The notes beneath the pieces were generated by a model that worked only from the letters and a program-made list of their open reading frames with translations, was not told the origin of the DNA and ran no database searches. The translations under genes and the position numbers were made by a program. A DNA stretch of 64,000 bases from Gammaproteobacteria bacterium (GTDB taxonomy: Bacteria > Pseudomonadota > Gammaproteobacteria > Eutrophobiales > Eutrophobiaceae): NCBI GenBank assembly GCA_003250975.1, contig QKIY01000028.1:321248-385247 (forward strand). Direction: 5' to 3'. Shown one piece after another: positions 53,785 through 63,202 of the stretch (positions within the stretch are counted from its first letter, which is position 1; each line of letters begins with the position of its first letter).

Positions 53785-54462
53785 TCATGCCGCCAGGCCG
53801 ACGTTGTTGTTATAAATTACAAGGTGGCGATCCGAGACAGGCTCGATGTTCCAGTAATCAAGATTCGCATCCTCCAGTTGTTCTCGTATTTCTTCTTCTG
53901 TGAATGCGGCTTTAAGTGAATTATAAAAATCCCGTTGCAGGATCTCGGGTTCTTCTGATGCATAAGTTTTTACCAGTTGCTGTGCAACCTCATCTGAATC
54001 CGGTCGCATGAGGTCCATGACAAAAACTCGCGATTCATCAGTACTGTATTGGATTATGGTTCTCCATAGCACGGCTGGGTTATGCAGGTGGTGCAGCAGA
54101 CTGTTACTGATGATGGTGTTGTAATAATCTTGCGGTAATCTGATGCGTGGCAGCCTGGCATGAATGAGCGTGATCCGATCCCCCAGTTTTTCATCATCTA
54201 TGATCTTCCTTGCCTCCGTCAGCATGCTGGTGGCGCCATCCACGCCAATCAGGTGACAATCTGGATAGGCCCTGGCAAAACGAATAGTAATATCAGCAGG
54301 ACCGCATCCCAGGTCCAGTATAGTCTCCCTGGAAATCCTGTCTGGGAAACGCTCCCTGAACAGTTCGATAAAAAGGTTATGGGGCTCATCAAAATTCGCA
54401 GCGGCATATGCTGCGGCCTGTGCCTTGTCATCCATTAGTTCGGGTTCGGGGACTCGTTTCAC
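53785..54462 (-). CDS. Class I SAM-dependent methyltransferase
   Basis: 225 residues. ILDLGCGPADITIRFA is SAM motif I, HLIGVDGATSML is motif II, and YNTIISNSLLHHLHNP is the motif typical of UbiE/TehB-like enzymes. N-terminal residues 1-45 are helical. The substrate is unknown. Convergent with the small basic gene to its left. Confidence 0.88.
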   Translation of the reverse strand: MKRVPEPELMDDKAQAAAYAAANFDEPHNLFIELFRERFPDRISRETILDLGCGPADITIRFARAYPDCHLIGVDGATSMLTEARKIIDDEKLGDRITLIHARLPRIRLPQDYYNTIISNSLLHHLHNPAVLWRTIIQYSTDESRVFVMDLMRPDSDEVAQQLVKTYASEEPEILQRDFYNSLKAAFTEEEIREQLEDANLDYWNIEPVSDRHLVIYNNNVGLAA

Positions 54463-54638
54463 ATCAGAAAGTATAACTCAAGCATAACCATATGGTACTG
54501 AATTGAAGGAAGATCCAAATATATAATGTCACTGGATCATGGATTCTATAGTTTTTTTGTAGTTTGAGATTATTCATCAATTATTCGGGCTAATGTTAGC
54601 TAATTCGTATTTGCCTAACGGGTTAGAATAGTTGGAAG

Positions 54639-55706
54639 TCATTTATGCTGACTCAAAGCCCAGTCAACATGTTCACGCACCAGTTCAGAAGGATGCTCTT
54701 TTTTTGCCATTAATGCATGGATCACTGCATTACTTTTTGGTGCATTGCCCAGGGCAACGGCAATATTTCTCAGCCAGCATTCGTAGCCGATGCGTCTGAT
54801 CGCCGAGCCCTCTGTTTTATTATTGAATTCCTCTTCGCTCCAGTTGAACAATTCAATCAATGATGCGCGATCCAGTCCGTGCCTCACGAGGAAATCCATC
54901 TCAATTGTATTCTGTGCATATTTGTTCCAGGGGCAGACGAGTTGGCAATCATCACAACCGTAGATCCGGTTACCGATCGGCTTGCGGAATTCTTCCGGTA
55001 TCGAACCACGCAATTCGATTGTTAAATAGGAAATACAACGCCGGGCATCGAGCTCATATGGCGCCACGATCGCCTTCGTCGGGCAGACCTCAATGCAGGC
55101 CTGGCAGGTACCACAATGGTTTGTACTAAATACGGCATCTGCTGGCAGAGGCAGGTCGGTGTAAAGTTCGCCGAGGAAAAACCAGGAACCGGCCTTTGGA
55201 TGGATCAGGTTGGTATGCTTACCCAGCCAGCCCAGGCCGGCGTTACGGGCCAGTGCCTTTTCCAGCACCGGGGCGCTGTCAACAAAAACGCGGTAACCGA
55301 ATTTACCGGTGACCGCTTCTATGCAGTTTGCAAGTTTTTGCAGTCTTGAGCGGATGAGCTTGTGATAATCACGCCCCAGGGCATAACGTGAAACGTAGGC
55401 GAGCTCAGGGTGGCTGAGGACCTTGCCGGGGAGTACTGTGTCAGGCGGCATGTAATCCATACGGGCTGATATGACCCGGATTGTACCGGGCAGGAGTTCC
55501 TCCGGGCGGCAGCGCTTGACGCCATGCCGTTTCATGTAGTCCATCTCGCCGTGCCTGCCACTGTCGAGCCAGCTTAGAAACCGCGCCTCATCATCGTCCA
55601 GCACGGTTTTGGTGATCCCAATCTGTTGAAAACCAAGTGCCTTGCCGCGCCTTTTTATTTCATGGGCCAAGGCATGAAGATCGATATTGGAATAAGTGTG
55701 ACTCAT
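54639..55706 (-). CDS. queG: Epoxyqueuosine reductase
   Basis: 355 residues. Last step of queuosine synthesis, cobalamin-dependent, with two [4Fe-4S] clusters. CGTCQACIEVCPTKAI binds one cluster and CDDCQLVCPWNKYAQ the other. The N-terminal reductase part includes FVDSAPVLEKALARNAGLGWLGKHTN. The C-terminal HEAT-like domain (RRIGYECWLRNIAVALGN) is present. Confidence 0.96.
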   Translation of the reverse strand: MSHTYSNIDLHALAHEIKRRGKALGFQQIGITKTVLDDDEARFLSWLDSGRHGEMDYMKRHGVKRCRPEELLPGTIRVISARMDYMPPDTVLPGKVLSHPELAYVSRYALGRDYHKLIRSRLQKLANCIEAVTGKFGYRVFVDSAPVLEKALARNAGLGWLGKHTNLIHPKAGSWFFLGELYTDLPLPADAVFSTNHCGTCQACIEVCPTKAIVAPYELDARRCISYLTIELRGSIPEEFRKPIGNRIYGCDDCQLVCPWNKYAQNTIEMDFLVRHGLDRASLIELFNWSEEEFNNKTEGSAIRRIGYECWLRNIAVALGNAPKSNAVIHALMAKKEHPSELVREHVDWALSQHK

Positions 55707-55835
55707 TTCACATTTTCAATTGTGTACAGGTTATATCCGCACAATTAAAGTGCTGCAAATCCAGAATTGGTGCCCCAAAATCAACCAAAGCAGTGAGGTC
55801 GATTTGTAACTTATTGAATTGCAGGGTGAATGGGC

Positions 55836-55852
55836 TTGGCACGCATTATGCT
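55836..55852 (+). promoter_or_regulatory. Sigma-54 (-24/-12) promoter element
   Basis: TTGGCACGCATTATGCT fits the RpoN consensus YTGGCACG-N4-TTGCW except one base (A for T in TTGC). The -24 GG and -12 GC are correctly spaced, predicting a start around 55863. No coding gene follows until 56053, and a strong terminator intervenes, so the product is probably an RNA. No clear enhancer-binding-protein site was identified. Confidence 0.65.
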
Positions 55853-55862
55853 ACCAATGTAG

Positions 55863-55944
55863 GCAAAACCTCCTCGTGTAAAGTGATGATTTTTCCTCAG
55901 CATCGGAGCTAACTTTAGGGCACTTCCCCAGTGCCCATTTTTTT
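55863..55944 (+). ncRNA. Candidate sigma-54-dependent small RNA of about 82 nt
   Basis: The start is predicted from the -24/-12 element and the end from a strong terminator: GGGCACT, TCCCC, AGTGCCC, A and seven T (55918-55944). Within 10 bases of the 5' end the RNA has ACCUCCUCG, the complement of a Shine-Dalgarno sequence, which would make a seed. A U-rich stretch (GAUUUUUCC) and poly-U end could bind Hfq. Both flanking genes start away from it or beyond the terminator, so the terminator has no other transcript to serve. An 8-codon frame (ATG at 55888) lies inside but has a poor ribosome site. No known family was recognised. The rest of 55707-56052 shows nothing else. Confidence 0.6.
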
Positions 55945-56052
55945 ACCCCTATAAAAATGTCGCAGCAAACCTAAATGCCTCGCAAGATACCGTCGACACA
56001 GGTTATCATGAGCACTGAACCACTGTCAGAATAATAAGCAACCAGAATCCCG

Positions 56053-57132
56053 ATGTTTGATTTTCTCAGTGCCTGGTACCGTCGCTACTTTACTGATCCG
56101 CAAGCGGCGCTCCTGTTTGTCCTTTTAATCCTTGGTTTTGTCATCGTCCTGACGCTGGGCAAGATGCTGGCGCCCCTGATCGCAGCTGTTATCATCGCAT
56201 ATCTGCTGGAGGGCGGGGTATGCAAACTCGAGGAGAAGAAAATGCCCCGTGACGTGGCGGTATACATCATCTACCTGGTGTTCCTGGCCTTTGTATTTTT
56301 CCTGTTACTCGGGCTGTTCCCAATCGTCTCCCGCCAGTTGAGCCAGTTTTTTCAGGAACTACCGCAGATGATCAATAATGGTCAGGAACTCCTGTTACGA
56401 TTGCCTGAGCAGTACCCGCAATACGTTACCAGGGAATTCATAGAGACAATTATCACGGCGATCCGCACCGGGCTTTCAGACCTGGGGCAAGAGTTCCTTT
56501 CACTCTCGGTATCCTCGATACCGGCCATCGTTACTGTGCTGGTCTACCTTATCCTGGTGCCTTTGCTGATCTTCTTTTTCCTCAAGGACAAACGTCCTAT
56601 CCTTGACTGGTTAAGCCGGTTCCTGCCAAGTGAGCGACAACTGGTCACTGAGGTATGGAGAGAGATGGACGCACAGATCGGCAACTATGTGCGCGGCAAG
56701 GCCAACGAAATTATCATTGTTGGTTGCACCGCTTTTGTCCTGTTCCAGGTCATGGACCTGAATTATGCACCGCTGCTTGCGATCATTGTGGGCTTGTCAG
56801 TATTGATTCCCTATATCGGTGCGGCTGTCGTCACATTACCCATCGCCTTCGTCGGGTATGTCCAGTGGGGGTTTAATCCGGACTTTATCTGGTTGATAGT
56901 CTCGTACGCTGTCTTGCAGTTCCTGGATGGCAATGTCCTGGTACCCATCCTGTTTTCAGATGCTGTCAACCTGCACCCCGTTGCCATCATTTCGGCCATT
57001 CTCGTATTCGGAGGGCTGTGGGGGTTCTGGGGTGTGTTCTTTGCCATTCCTCTGGCAACGTTGGTCAAGGCGTTGATCAATGTCTGGCCAACGACAGTGG
57101 ACAAGACGGCTGTTGAAACAGTAGCAGACTAG
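56053..57132 (+). CDS. AI-2E/PerM family permease
   Basis: 359-residue inner-membrane protein with about seven or eight helices. FFLKDKRPILDWLSRFLPSERQ and GLSVLIPYIGAAVVTLPIAFVGYVQWG are typical of the AI-2E transporter/PerM family; the C-terminal FLDGNVLVPILFSDAVNLHPVAIISAILVFGGLWGFWG is diagnostic. The substrate is unproven in most members. Its TAG stop overlaps the convergent phoH TAG stop within the palindrome CTAG. Confidence 0.92.
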   Translation: MFDFLSAWYRRYFTDPQAALLFVLLILGFVIVLTLGKMLAPLIAAVIIAYLLEGGVCKLEEKKMPRDVAVYIIYLVFLAFVFFLLLGLFPIVSRQLSQFFQELPQMINNGQELLLRLPEQYPQYVTREFIETIITAIRTGLSDLGQEFLSLSVSSIPAIVTVLVYLILVPLLIFFFLKDKRPILDWLSRFLPSERQLVTEVWREMDAQIGNYVRGKANEIIIVGCTAFVLFQVMDLNYAPLLAIIVGLSVLIPYIGAAVVTLPIAFVGYVQWGFNPDFIWLIVSYAVLQFLDGNVLVPILFSDAVNLHPVAIISAILVFGGLWGFWGVFFAIPLATLVKALINVWPTTVDKTAVETVAD

Positions 57133-58535
57133 AGGTGATCGCTGGCGAAATCCGCCAGTCGGGATCGCTCCCCTCGCTTGAGGGTGATATGGCCACTGTA
57201 TTTCCAGACCTTTGACCGGTCGACGACATAGGTCAGACCGGAGGTGGTTTCGGTCAGATAAGGCGTGTCGATCTGCGCGATATTGCCAAGACAGATCATT
57301 TTGCTGTCGGGCCCGACGCGGCTGATCAATGTTTTCATCTGTTTCGACGTCAGGTTCTGAGCCTCGTCGACAATAATGTACCGATTCAGGAAAGTCCGTC
57401 CGCGCATGAAATTCAGCGAACGGATCTTGATCCGTTTATTCAACAGGTCAGCGGTAGCTGCACGTCCCCATTCATTATGTTCTTCGTGATTGGTAAGTAC
57501 CTCGAGGTTATCCAGCAAAGCACCCATCCAGGGGGCCATTTTTTCCTCTTCCGTGCCAGGCAGGAAGCCGATGTCTTCTCCCACGGGAACGGTGACGCGG
57601 GTAATTATAATTTCCCGGTAGAGCTTGGTTTCCATGGTTTGTTGCAAGCCCGCTGCCAGGGCGAGCAGCGTTTTGCCGGTGCCGGCCGCGCCCAGCAGGG
57701 TAACCAGTTCGACCTCCGGGTCCATCAGGAGATTAATGGCAAAGTTCTGTTCCAGGTTGCGTGCATTGATGCCCCATATGGAGTTATGTCCGGCACGGTA
57801 ATTGGTTGCAAGCCTTAGTTTCGTCGTATCCTCATCTATCGATTCAACCAGGGCTTCAAGTTGGTTGTTACCTTCTGCATAGAGGCATTGGTGGGGATAA
57901 CAGTCTTCCACCGGTTTTGTTTCCAGCTTGTAATAGGTGTGTTTGTTCTTCTGCCATGACGCAAGGTTGTCCGAGTGCTTTTCCCAGAAGTCCTCGGGCA
58001 AAAGCTGAATCCCGTTATAGAGGAGGTCAGCATCATCCAGCACCTTGTCGTTATAGTAATCCTCGGTGTGAATCCCCAGTATCCTGGCCTTGATGCGCAG
58101 ATTGATGTCTTTGGAGACCAGTGTTATCTCCTTGTCAGGGAATTCCTTTTGTAAAGACAGGGCGGTGCCCAGTATGGAGTTATCCGCGTTTTTTCCCGGC
58201 AGCGTGTCCGGTAGCTGGTCCGCCATCAACTGGGTCTGAAGGAACAGGCAGCCATTGGGTTTGGGTCCGCCGTTGGTGTGGGTGACATTACTGAGCCTCA
58301 GGCCCTGGCTGATTCGAGACGTGTCCGCATCACCGATGATCTGGTCAAGGAAACGGCTGACCTGGCGGACATTACGTGAGAGTTCGGACAAACCTTTCTT
58401 GGCGGAATCTAGTTCTTCAAGCACCACCATGGGCAGATAGATATCATGCTCCTGGAACCTGAACAGGGCGCCCGGGTCATGCATCAGTACATTGGTATCG
58501 AGCAAGAACAACCGCTCTTGAGATTGGGAAGTCAT
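57129..58535 (-). CDS. PhoH-family ATPase with N-terminal PIN domain
   Basis: 468 residues. The PIN nuclease-like domain starts FLLDTNVLMHDPGALF with the acidic residues conserved. The PhoH ATPase has GAAGTGKTLLALAAG (Walker A), VTVPVGEDIGFLPG and YIIVDEAQNLT (Walker B). This is the PhoH2/YlaK-type fusion, linked elsewhere with RNA processing. It precedes bcp on the same strand in a phoH-bcp-gcvR arrangement. Confidence 0.94.
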   Translation of the reverse strand: MTSQSQERLFLLDTNVLMHDPGALFRFQEHDIYLPMVVLEELDSAKKGLSELSRNVRQVSRFLDQIIGDADTSRISQGLRLSNVTHTNGGPKPNGCLFLQTQLMADQLPDTLPGKNADNSILGTALSLQKEFPDKEITLVSKDINLRIKARILGIHTEDYYNDKVLDDADLLYNGIQLLPEDFWEKHSDNLASWQKNKHTYYKLETKPVEDCYPHQCLYAEGNNQLEALVESIDEDTTKLRLATNYRAGHNSIWGINARNLEQNFAINLLMDPEVELVTLLGAAGTGKTLLALAAGLQQTMETKLYREIIITRVTVPVGEDIGFLPGTEEEKMAPWMGALLDNLEVLTNHEEHNEWGRAATADLLNKRIKIRSLNFMRGRTFLNRYIIVDEAQNLTSKQMKTLISRVGPDSKMICLGNIAQIDTPYLTETTSGLTYVVDRSKVWKYSGHITLKRGERSRLADFASDHL

Positions 58536-58545
58536 CGATGTTGGT

Positions 58546-59013
58546 TCAGAGCTCTTTTATGGCTTCCAGCACTTCGTCGGCATGACCGTCCACCTTGACT
58601 TTGCGCCATTCCTTGCGGAGCACTCCCTTATCATCTATAAGGAAGGTGCTGCGCTCAATGCCCCGCACTTTTTTCCCGTACATGTTTTTATCTTTTATGA
58701 CATCAAACAGGGAGCACAACTCCTCTTCGCTGTCAGAAAGGAGGTCAAACGGGAAGCATTGTTTGCTCTTAAAATTTTCATGGGAATTGAGCGAGTCTCG
58801 TGATACGCCAAGCACCACTGTGTTCCTTGCCCGGAATTTCTTTATATTGTCTCTGAAATCCTGTCCTTCCCTCGTGCAACCCGGTGTACTGTCCTTGGGA
58901 TAGAAATAGAGGACAATATTTTTGCCTTTGAGGTCCGAGAGTTTGATGGTTTGGTCGCCTGTGGCGGGCAGTTTGAATAAAGGTACTTTTTTCCCGATAC
59001 TGATTTTGCTCAT
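58546..59013 (-). CDS. bcp: Thiol peroxidase Bcp/PrxQ family
   Basis: 155 residues. Peroxidatic Cys in DSTPGCTREGQDF. The position five residues on, which is Cys in E. coli Bcp, is Gly here. A Cys in FKSKQCFPFDLL occupies the alpha-3 position used as resolving Cys by another PrxQ subgroup. It detoxifies hydroperoxides with thioredoxin. Confidence 0.94.
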   Translation of the reverse strand: MSKISIGKKVPLFKLPATGDQTIKLSDLKGKNIVLYFYPKDSTPGCTREGQDFRDNIKKFRARNTVVLGVSRDSLNSHENFKSKQCFPFDLLSDSEEELCSLFDVIKDKNMYGKKVRGIERSTFLIDDKGVLRKEWRKVKVDGHADEVLEAIKEL

Positions 59014-59068
59014 GTAATTATTTTTATCCTTCAGGAAGTTGTTGGTTTCTACGGAGCTGTGCGGGATA

Positions 59069-59599
59069 TTATTTAACAGGTTCCATTATGGCATCAAGGT
59101 TTAATTGATCACAGAAATCAATAAAGTCACCCCTTACACCGGCAATCGATACATCCGAAGGTATATTTACTGTCATATGCATTGAAAACATAGGAGCTCC
59201 GGTGAGGTGTGAACTGTAGGTATAGGTATACATGTCATGTATGATCAGGTTATTGTCCACCATGAAATTAACAATATCGTGCACAATGCCTGACTGATCA
59301 TAGGCCACAACTTCTATGGCATACGGGACCATCCGGGTATTGTTCCTGACTGGCTTTGAGCGTTTGCTGGAAATCGACATATCTAGGCGTTTTTCCATCC
59401 TGGGCAACATGCTCTCGAACTTGGCGATGGCGTCCCAGCTCCCGGAGAGCAGCATGTACAGGCACAGGTCCTCGCTCAATACTGTGGTTCGGCTCTGCTG
59501 TATATTGCAGCCGCAGCCCTTGATGGCAGAGGTAAACTGCTTCAGGGATTCCGGTGTGTTTTTCCCCAATGCTGTGACGATGAGGTGATCATTATTCAT
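59069..59599 (-). CDS. gcvR: Glycine cleavage system transcriptional repressor GcvR-like
   Basis: 176 residues made of two ACT domains. The first begins MNNDHLIVTALGKNTPESLKQFTSAIKGCGCNI, the second IEVVAYDQSGIVHDIVNFMVDNNLIIHDMYTYTY. GcvR blocks GcvA activation of gcv genes in E. coli. Divergent from dapA, the arrangement seen in E. coli and many gammaproteobacteria. Confidence 0.92.
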   Translation of the reverse strand: MNNDHLIVTALGKNTPESLKQFTSAIKGCGCNIQQSRTTVLSEDLCLYMLLSGSWDAIAKFESMLPRMEKRLDMSISSKRSKPVRNNTRMVPYAIEVVAYDQSGIVHDIVNFMVDNNLIIHDMYTYTYSSHLTGAPMFSMHMTVNIPSDVSIAGVRGDFIDFCDQLNLDAIMEPVK

Positions 59600-59820
59600 G
59601 GTAATTTCTGTTTATCGGCCGGGTAGGTTGACGGGGTCATTGTATATCCTAGCCCCCTGACTGCAAGATAAGCCGAATTTTAGACGAAATATGAGTTTTA
59701 GCCATCCTGCCGAGCTGGTGTATACTAGCCACCCTGCTGGCGGGGTCGAAATTTCGCTTCCTGGCGCTAATGTCATGCCACTACGGCTGTTCCTCTTTCA
59801 TAAATTTAAAGGGTTAACCG

Positions 59821-60708
59821 ATGTTTCAAGGCAGTATGGTAGCTATTGCTACACCAATGCATAACGGGGTTGGACCCGGGACGCCGTTGGACATGGAGAG
59901 TCTTGAACATTTGGTTGAGTTTCATATCAAAAACAAGACAGACGCTATTGTCGCGGTCGGGACGACCGGAGAATCCGCCACCCTGGATGAAAAAGAGCAT
60001 TGTGATGTGATCCGTGCTGTCGTCGGGATGGTCGCAGGCAGGATCCCGGTAATCGCGGGCACGGGCGCCAACTCGACCACCGAGGCAATTACTCTGACCC
60101 GCTGTGCCAAGGAGGCCGGGGCCGAAGCCTGCCTCCTGGTTACACCGTATTACAACAAGCCCACCCAGGAAGGACTTTACTTGCACCACAAGGCCGTGGC
60201 AGAGGCTGTTGCCATACCGCAGATCCTGTACAACGTTCCGGGACGGACCGCCTGCGATATGTTGCCCGAAACGGTAGGTCGTCTGGCAAAAATATCCAAT
60301 ATTATTGGTATCAAGGAGGCAACGGCAGAACTGGGCCGGGTCGGTAGGATCAGAGAATTATGCGGCGATGACTTTATGCTGGTGAGCGGCGATGATGCCA
60401 CCACTCGTGAGTTTGTACTCCGCGGTGGCAACGGCGTCATTTCAGTGACGGCAAATGTCGCGCCGAGAGCCATGCATGATATGGTCACACTGGCGTTAAA
60501 GGGTGATGTAGAGGGCGCGCTGGAAATCGACAAGACCCTGGCTGGTTTGCACAAAAACCTGTTTGTGGAATCCAACCCGATTCCAACAAAATGGGCACTG
60601 AATAAGATGGGACTGATAGAAAAAGGCATACGCCTGCCGCTGACCTGGATGTCCGCGCAGTACGAAGACGCCGTGCTCGAGGCCATGAAACAGGCCCGAG
60701 TTAATTAA
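59821..60708 (+). CDS. dapA: 4-hydroxy-tetrahydrodipicolinate synthase
   Basis: First lysine-branch enzyme, 295-residue TIM barrel. [30 protein letters not shown] with the catalytic Tyr, [11 protein letters not shown], and GIKEAT with the Schiff-base Lys. A promoter-like extended -10 (TGTATACT) lies near 59717-59724. bamC follows by 24 bp. Confidence 0.97.
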   Translation: MFQGSMVAIATPMHNGVGPGTPLDMESLEHLVEFHIKNKTDAIVAVGTTGESATLDEKEHCDVIRAVVGMVAGRIPVIAGTGANSTTEAITLTRCAKEAGAEACLLVTPYYNKPTQEGLYLHHKAVAEAVAIPQILYNVPGRTACDMLPETVGRLAKISNIIGIKEATAELGRVGRIRELCGDDFMLVSGDDATTREFVLRGGNGVISVTANVAPRAMHDMVTLALKGDVEGALEIDKTLAGLHKNLFVESNPIPTKWALNKMGLIEKGIRLPLTWMSAQYEDAVLEAMKQARVN

Positions 60709-60732
60709 TTACTTTTAGTTGGTATTTTTAAG

Positions 60733-61773
60733 ATGTTGAAAAGAGCTATCCTGTTGTTAATCTGCTCCGCGATACTGGCATCCTGTGGATTTTTGCCGGG
60801 TATGGATGAGGTCGTTACAGATCGCCGCAAAGAGTATCGCAAGAGTGAATCACTACCTGACCTGGAAATCCCGCCGGACCTGACCCTTGAAGCGGATGTG
60901 GACCCACTCCTGATCCCCAATGAAGAGGCGGCCACTTATACCGAATACCAGCGCCGCCGAAGCCTGCATGCCACCGGTGCCGAGGGCGGTGCCGAGATTG
61001 CCGCACTTGATGATGAGCAGGTGGTTGTACTGTCCGGCTCTACTCTGGATATTTGGCCCAGGCTCAGGCAATTCTGGACGGAAACAAGCTACGAACTGGA
61101 CCTCGATGACGCGGAACTGGGTGTCATGGAGACCCACTGGCTGGAGACCGGCAATGACGGTGTATCCTCCAGCCGGGACAGGATCAGCATCATCGCTGAA
61201 CCGGGGTCCCAGCCCGATACAACTATGTTATTTATTTCCAGCGTGCGTCAGGAAAGGTTGATCACCGCGGACAGCGAGGGAAGCTGGAATGACGCCGAAA
61301 AGGACGTGGCCTTTGAACGGGAAGTAGCCGCACTAATAAAGCAGTATTTTACCGGTGGGGGCATTGTGTCGACGTCAGCAGGTTCACGTAGCCCTGCGGG
61401 CGGACGTGCGGAGATCCGCAACCTGTCGGATGACAGGATGATGCTGGCCATGCCCGATGAGTATTCGATGGCCTGGCGGTTGACGGGCAAGGCCCTTAAT
61501 CAGGCTGGATTTGTGATACAGGGGGAGGATGAGGCGAACGGCACCTATGACATACTGTATTTCGATCAGCCGAAAGAAGAAGGGATGCTCTCCAAGCTGA
61601 AATTCTGGGGTGATGATGGATCAGAGGGCGTTCCCTACCAGCTTTCTTTGACCCGATCCGGTGGACAGACTGAGCTTATGGTGCTGGATGAAAACGGAGA
61701 CCTGGCGGGCCCGGACGAGGCTTCACATATCCTTGCGGTTTTACAGTCCTACTATAATTCCCTGCGGCGCTAG
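60733..61773 (+). CDS. bamC: Outer-membrane protein assembly factor BamC
   Basis: 346-residue lipoprotein of the BAM complex. The lipobox is LASC (Cys17). The unstructured segment after it, VVTDRRKEYRKSESLPDLEIPPDLT, is the conserved BamD-binding lasso. Two helix-grip domains (NlpB/DapX) follow. The dapA-bamC pair is conserved in gammaproteobacteria. Confidence 0.95.
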   Translation: MLKRAILLLICSAILASCGFLPGMDEVVTDRRKEYRKSESLPDLEIPPDLTLEADVDPLLIPNEEAATYTEYQRRRSLHATGAEGGAEIAALDDEQVVVLSGSTLDIWPRLRQFWTETSYELDLDDAELGVMETHWLETGNDGVSSSRDRISIIAEPGSQPDTTMLFISSVRQERLITADSEGSWNDAEKDVAFEREVAALIKQYFTGGGIVSTSAGSRSPAGGRAEIRNLSDDRMMLAMPDEYSMAWRLTGKALNQAGFVIQGEDEANGTYDILYFDQPKEEGMLSKLKFWGDDGSEGVPYQLSLTRSGGQTELMVLDENGDLAGPDEASHILAVLQSYYNSLRR

Positions 61774-61788
61774 ACTGGGGCGCCTTGT

Positions 61789-63186
61789 TCAGCGAGCCTT
61801 GTTATGACGCATTACGCGTTTACGTTTCTGTTCCTGTCTTTTCGTTAAGGTATTCTTTCTGCCCTTGAAGGGATTATCCCCCTGTCGGAATTCAATGAAC
61901 ACCGGAGTACCGATCAGTTTCAGCGCCTTTCGAAAACTGTTGGCGAGATAGCGCCGATAGGCATCCGGCACCTGCCCGGTCTGGTTACCATGGATGATCA
62001 GGCGCAGGGGGTTATGCCCACCAACATGGACATAACGGAGCTTGATCCGACGGCCATGGACCAGCGGCGGCATGTGCCGCTCCACGCAGTCCTGCAAGAT
62101 TCTGTTTAATTGTGAGGTAGCCGGATCGACAGCAATACACTTCCCGATTTGGTCGATCGAGTTGAACAGGTTGCCAACGCCGCTACCATGCAGGGCGGAA
62201 ATGAAATGGAGACAGGCGTAGTCGATGAAGCCGAGTTTTCTGTCGAGCTGTGCCTTGATCTGTGTCCGTTCAGCGGGGTCCAGACCGTCCCATTTGTTGA
62301 CGGCGATTATCAGGGCCTTGCCACTGTCCACGGCCAGGCCGAGGAGGCTGGCGTCCTGCTCACTGATACAATCATGAGCATCGACGACCAGGATAGTGAT
62401 CTCGGTTTCATCAATGGCCTGCAGGGTCTTAATTACGCTGATCTTCTCCACGTGATCGCTGATCCGGGCGCGCCGCCTGACACCGGCCGTATCTATCAGG
62501 GTATAGGGCGTGCCGTCCCGCTCAAAAGGGATGGCGATGCTGTCACGGGTGGTTCCGGGCTGGTCATATGTAATCATACGCTCTTCACCCAACATACGGT
62601 TTACCAGGGTGGACTTGCCGACGTTGGGCCGGCCAATCACAGTGATGCGTAACCCGCTGTCTGCGCCCTCAAGCATGGGCGTCCCAGGGGCGGGGAGCGC
62701 GGCGAATATCGTATCCATCAGGGCACCGATTCCGGAGCCACGCTGTGCAGAAATGGCCTGTAGGTGTTCAAGGCCCAGGATGTGGAAATCGGCAAGTGCC
62801 ATATCGGTATCCAACCCCTCGCATTTATTCACCGCGAGGTAGAGCGATTTACAGGAAGCGCGCAGTGTCCTAGCCAGGTTTTCATCTGCAACGGTAAGCC
62901 CTTCGCGACCATCGACCATCCAGATGACTGCATCGGCCTCCTTCGCCGCCAGCACTGACTGCCGACCGATTGCCTCGGCAATCTTGCTGTCCCTATTATC
63001 TTCCTCGAGCCCCCCCGTATCGATCAGGATAAAGGACCGGCCCTTGTAGGAGCCGATACCATACTGGCGGTCACGCGTGATTCCTGGTACATCAGCGACC
63101 AGGGCGTCGCGGCTGCCGGTGAGGTAATTAAACAGGGTGGACTTGCCGACGTTGGGCCGTCCAACGATGGCAATAACAGACTTCAT
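61789..63186 (-). CDS. der: Ribosome biogenesis GTPase Der (EngA)
   Basis: 465-residue double GTPase needed for 50S maturation. First G domain [22 protein letters not shown] with DTGG and NKCE; second [22 protein letters not shown] with DTAG and NKWD. The C-terminal KH-like domain and basic tail (KNTLTKRQEQKRKR) are complete. Follows bamB by 16 bp on the same strand. Confidence 0.97.
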   Translation of the reverse strand: MKSVIAIVGRPNVGKSTLFNYLTGSRDALVADVPGITRDRQYGIGSYKGRSFILIDTGGLEEDNRDSKIAEAIGRQSVLAAKEADAVIWMVDGREGLTVADENLARTLRASCKSLYLAVNKCEGLDTDMALADFHILGLEHLQAISAQRGSGIGALMDTIFAALPAPGTPMLEGADSGLRITVIGRPNVGKSTLVNRMLGEERMITYDQPGTTRDSIAIPFERDGTPYTLIDTAGVRRRARISDHVEKISVIKTLQAIDETEITILVVDAHDCISEQDASLLGLAVDSGKALIIAVNKWDGLDPAERTQIKAQLDRKLGFIDYACLHFISALHGSGVGNLFNSIDQIGKCIAVDPATSQLNRILQDCVERHMPPLVHGRRIKLRYVHVGGHNPLRLIIHGNQTGQVPDAYRRYLANSFRKALKLIGTPVFIEFRQGDNPFKGRKNTLTKRQEQKRKRVMRHNKAR

Positions 63187-63202
63187 AATTATTTCCGGGG
63201 AA

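Noticed and set aside
55637..55912. 91-codon plus-strand frame spanning the queG start and the small-RNA region
   Set aside because: It overlaps queG on the opposite strand, has no ribosome site and shows Cys/Asn-rich shadow-like composition.
57129..57132. Overlapping convergent stops of the AI-2E and phoH genes
   Set aside because: CTAG lets both genes end in TAG; neat but common in compact genomes.
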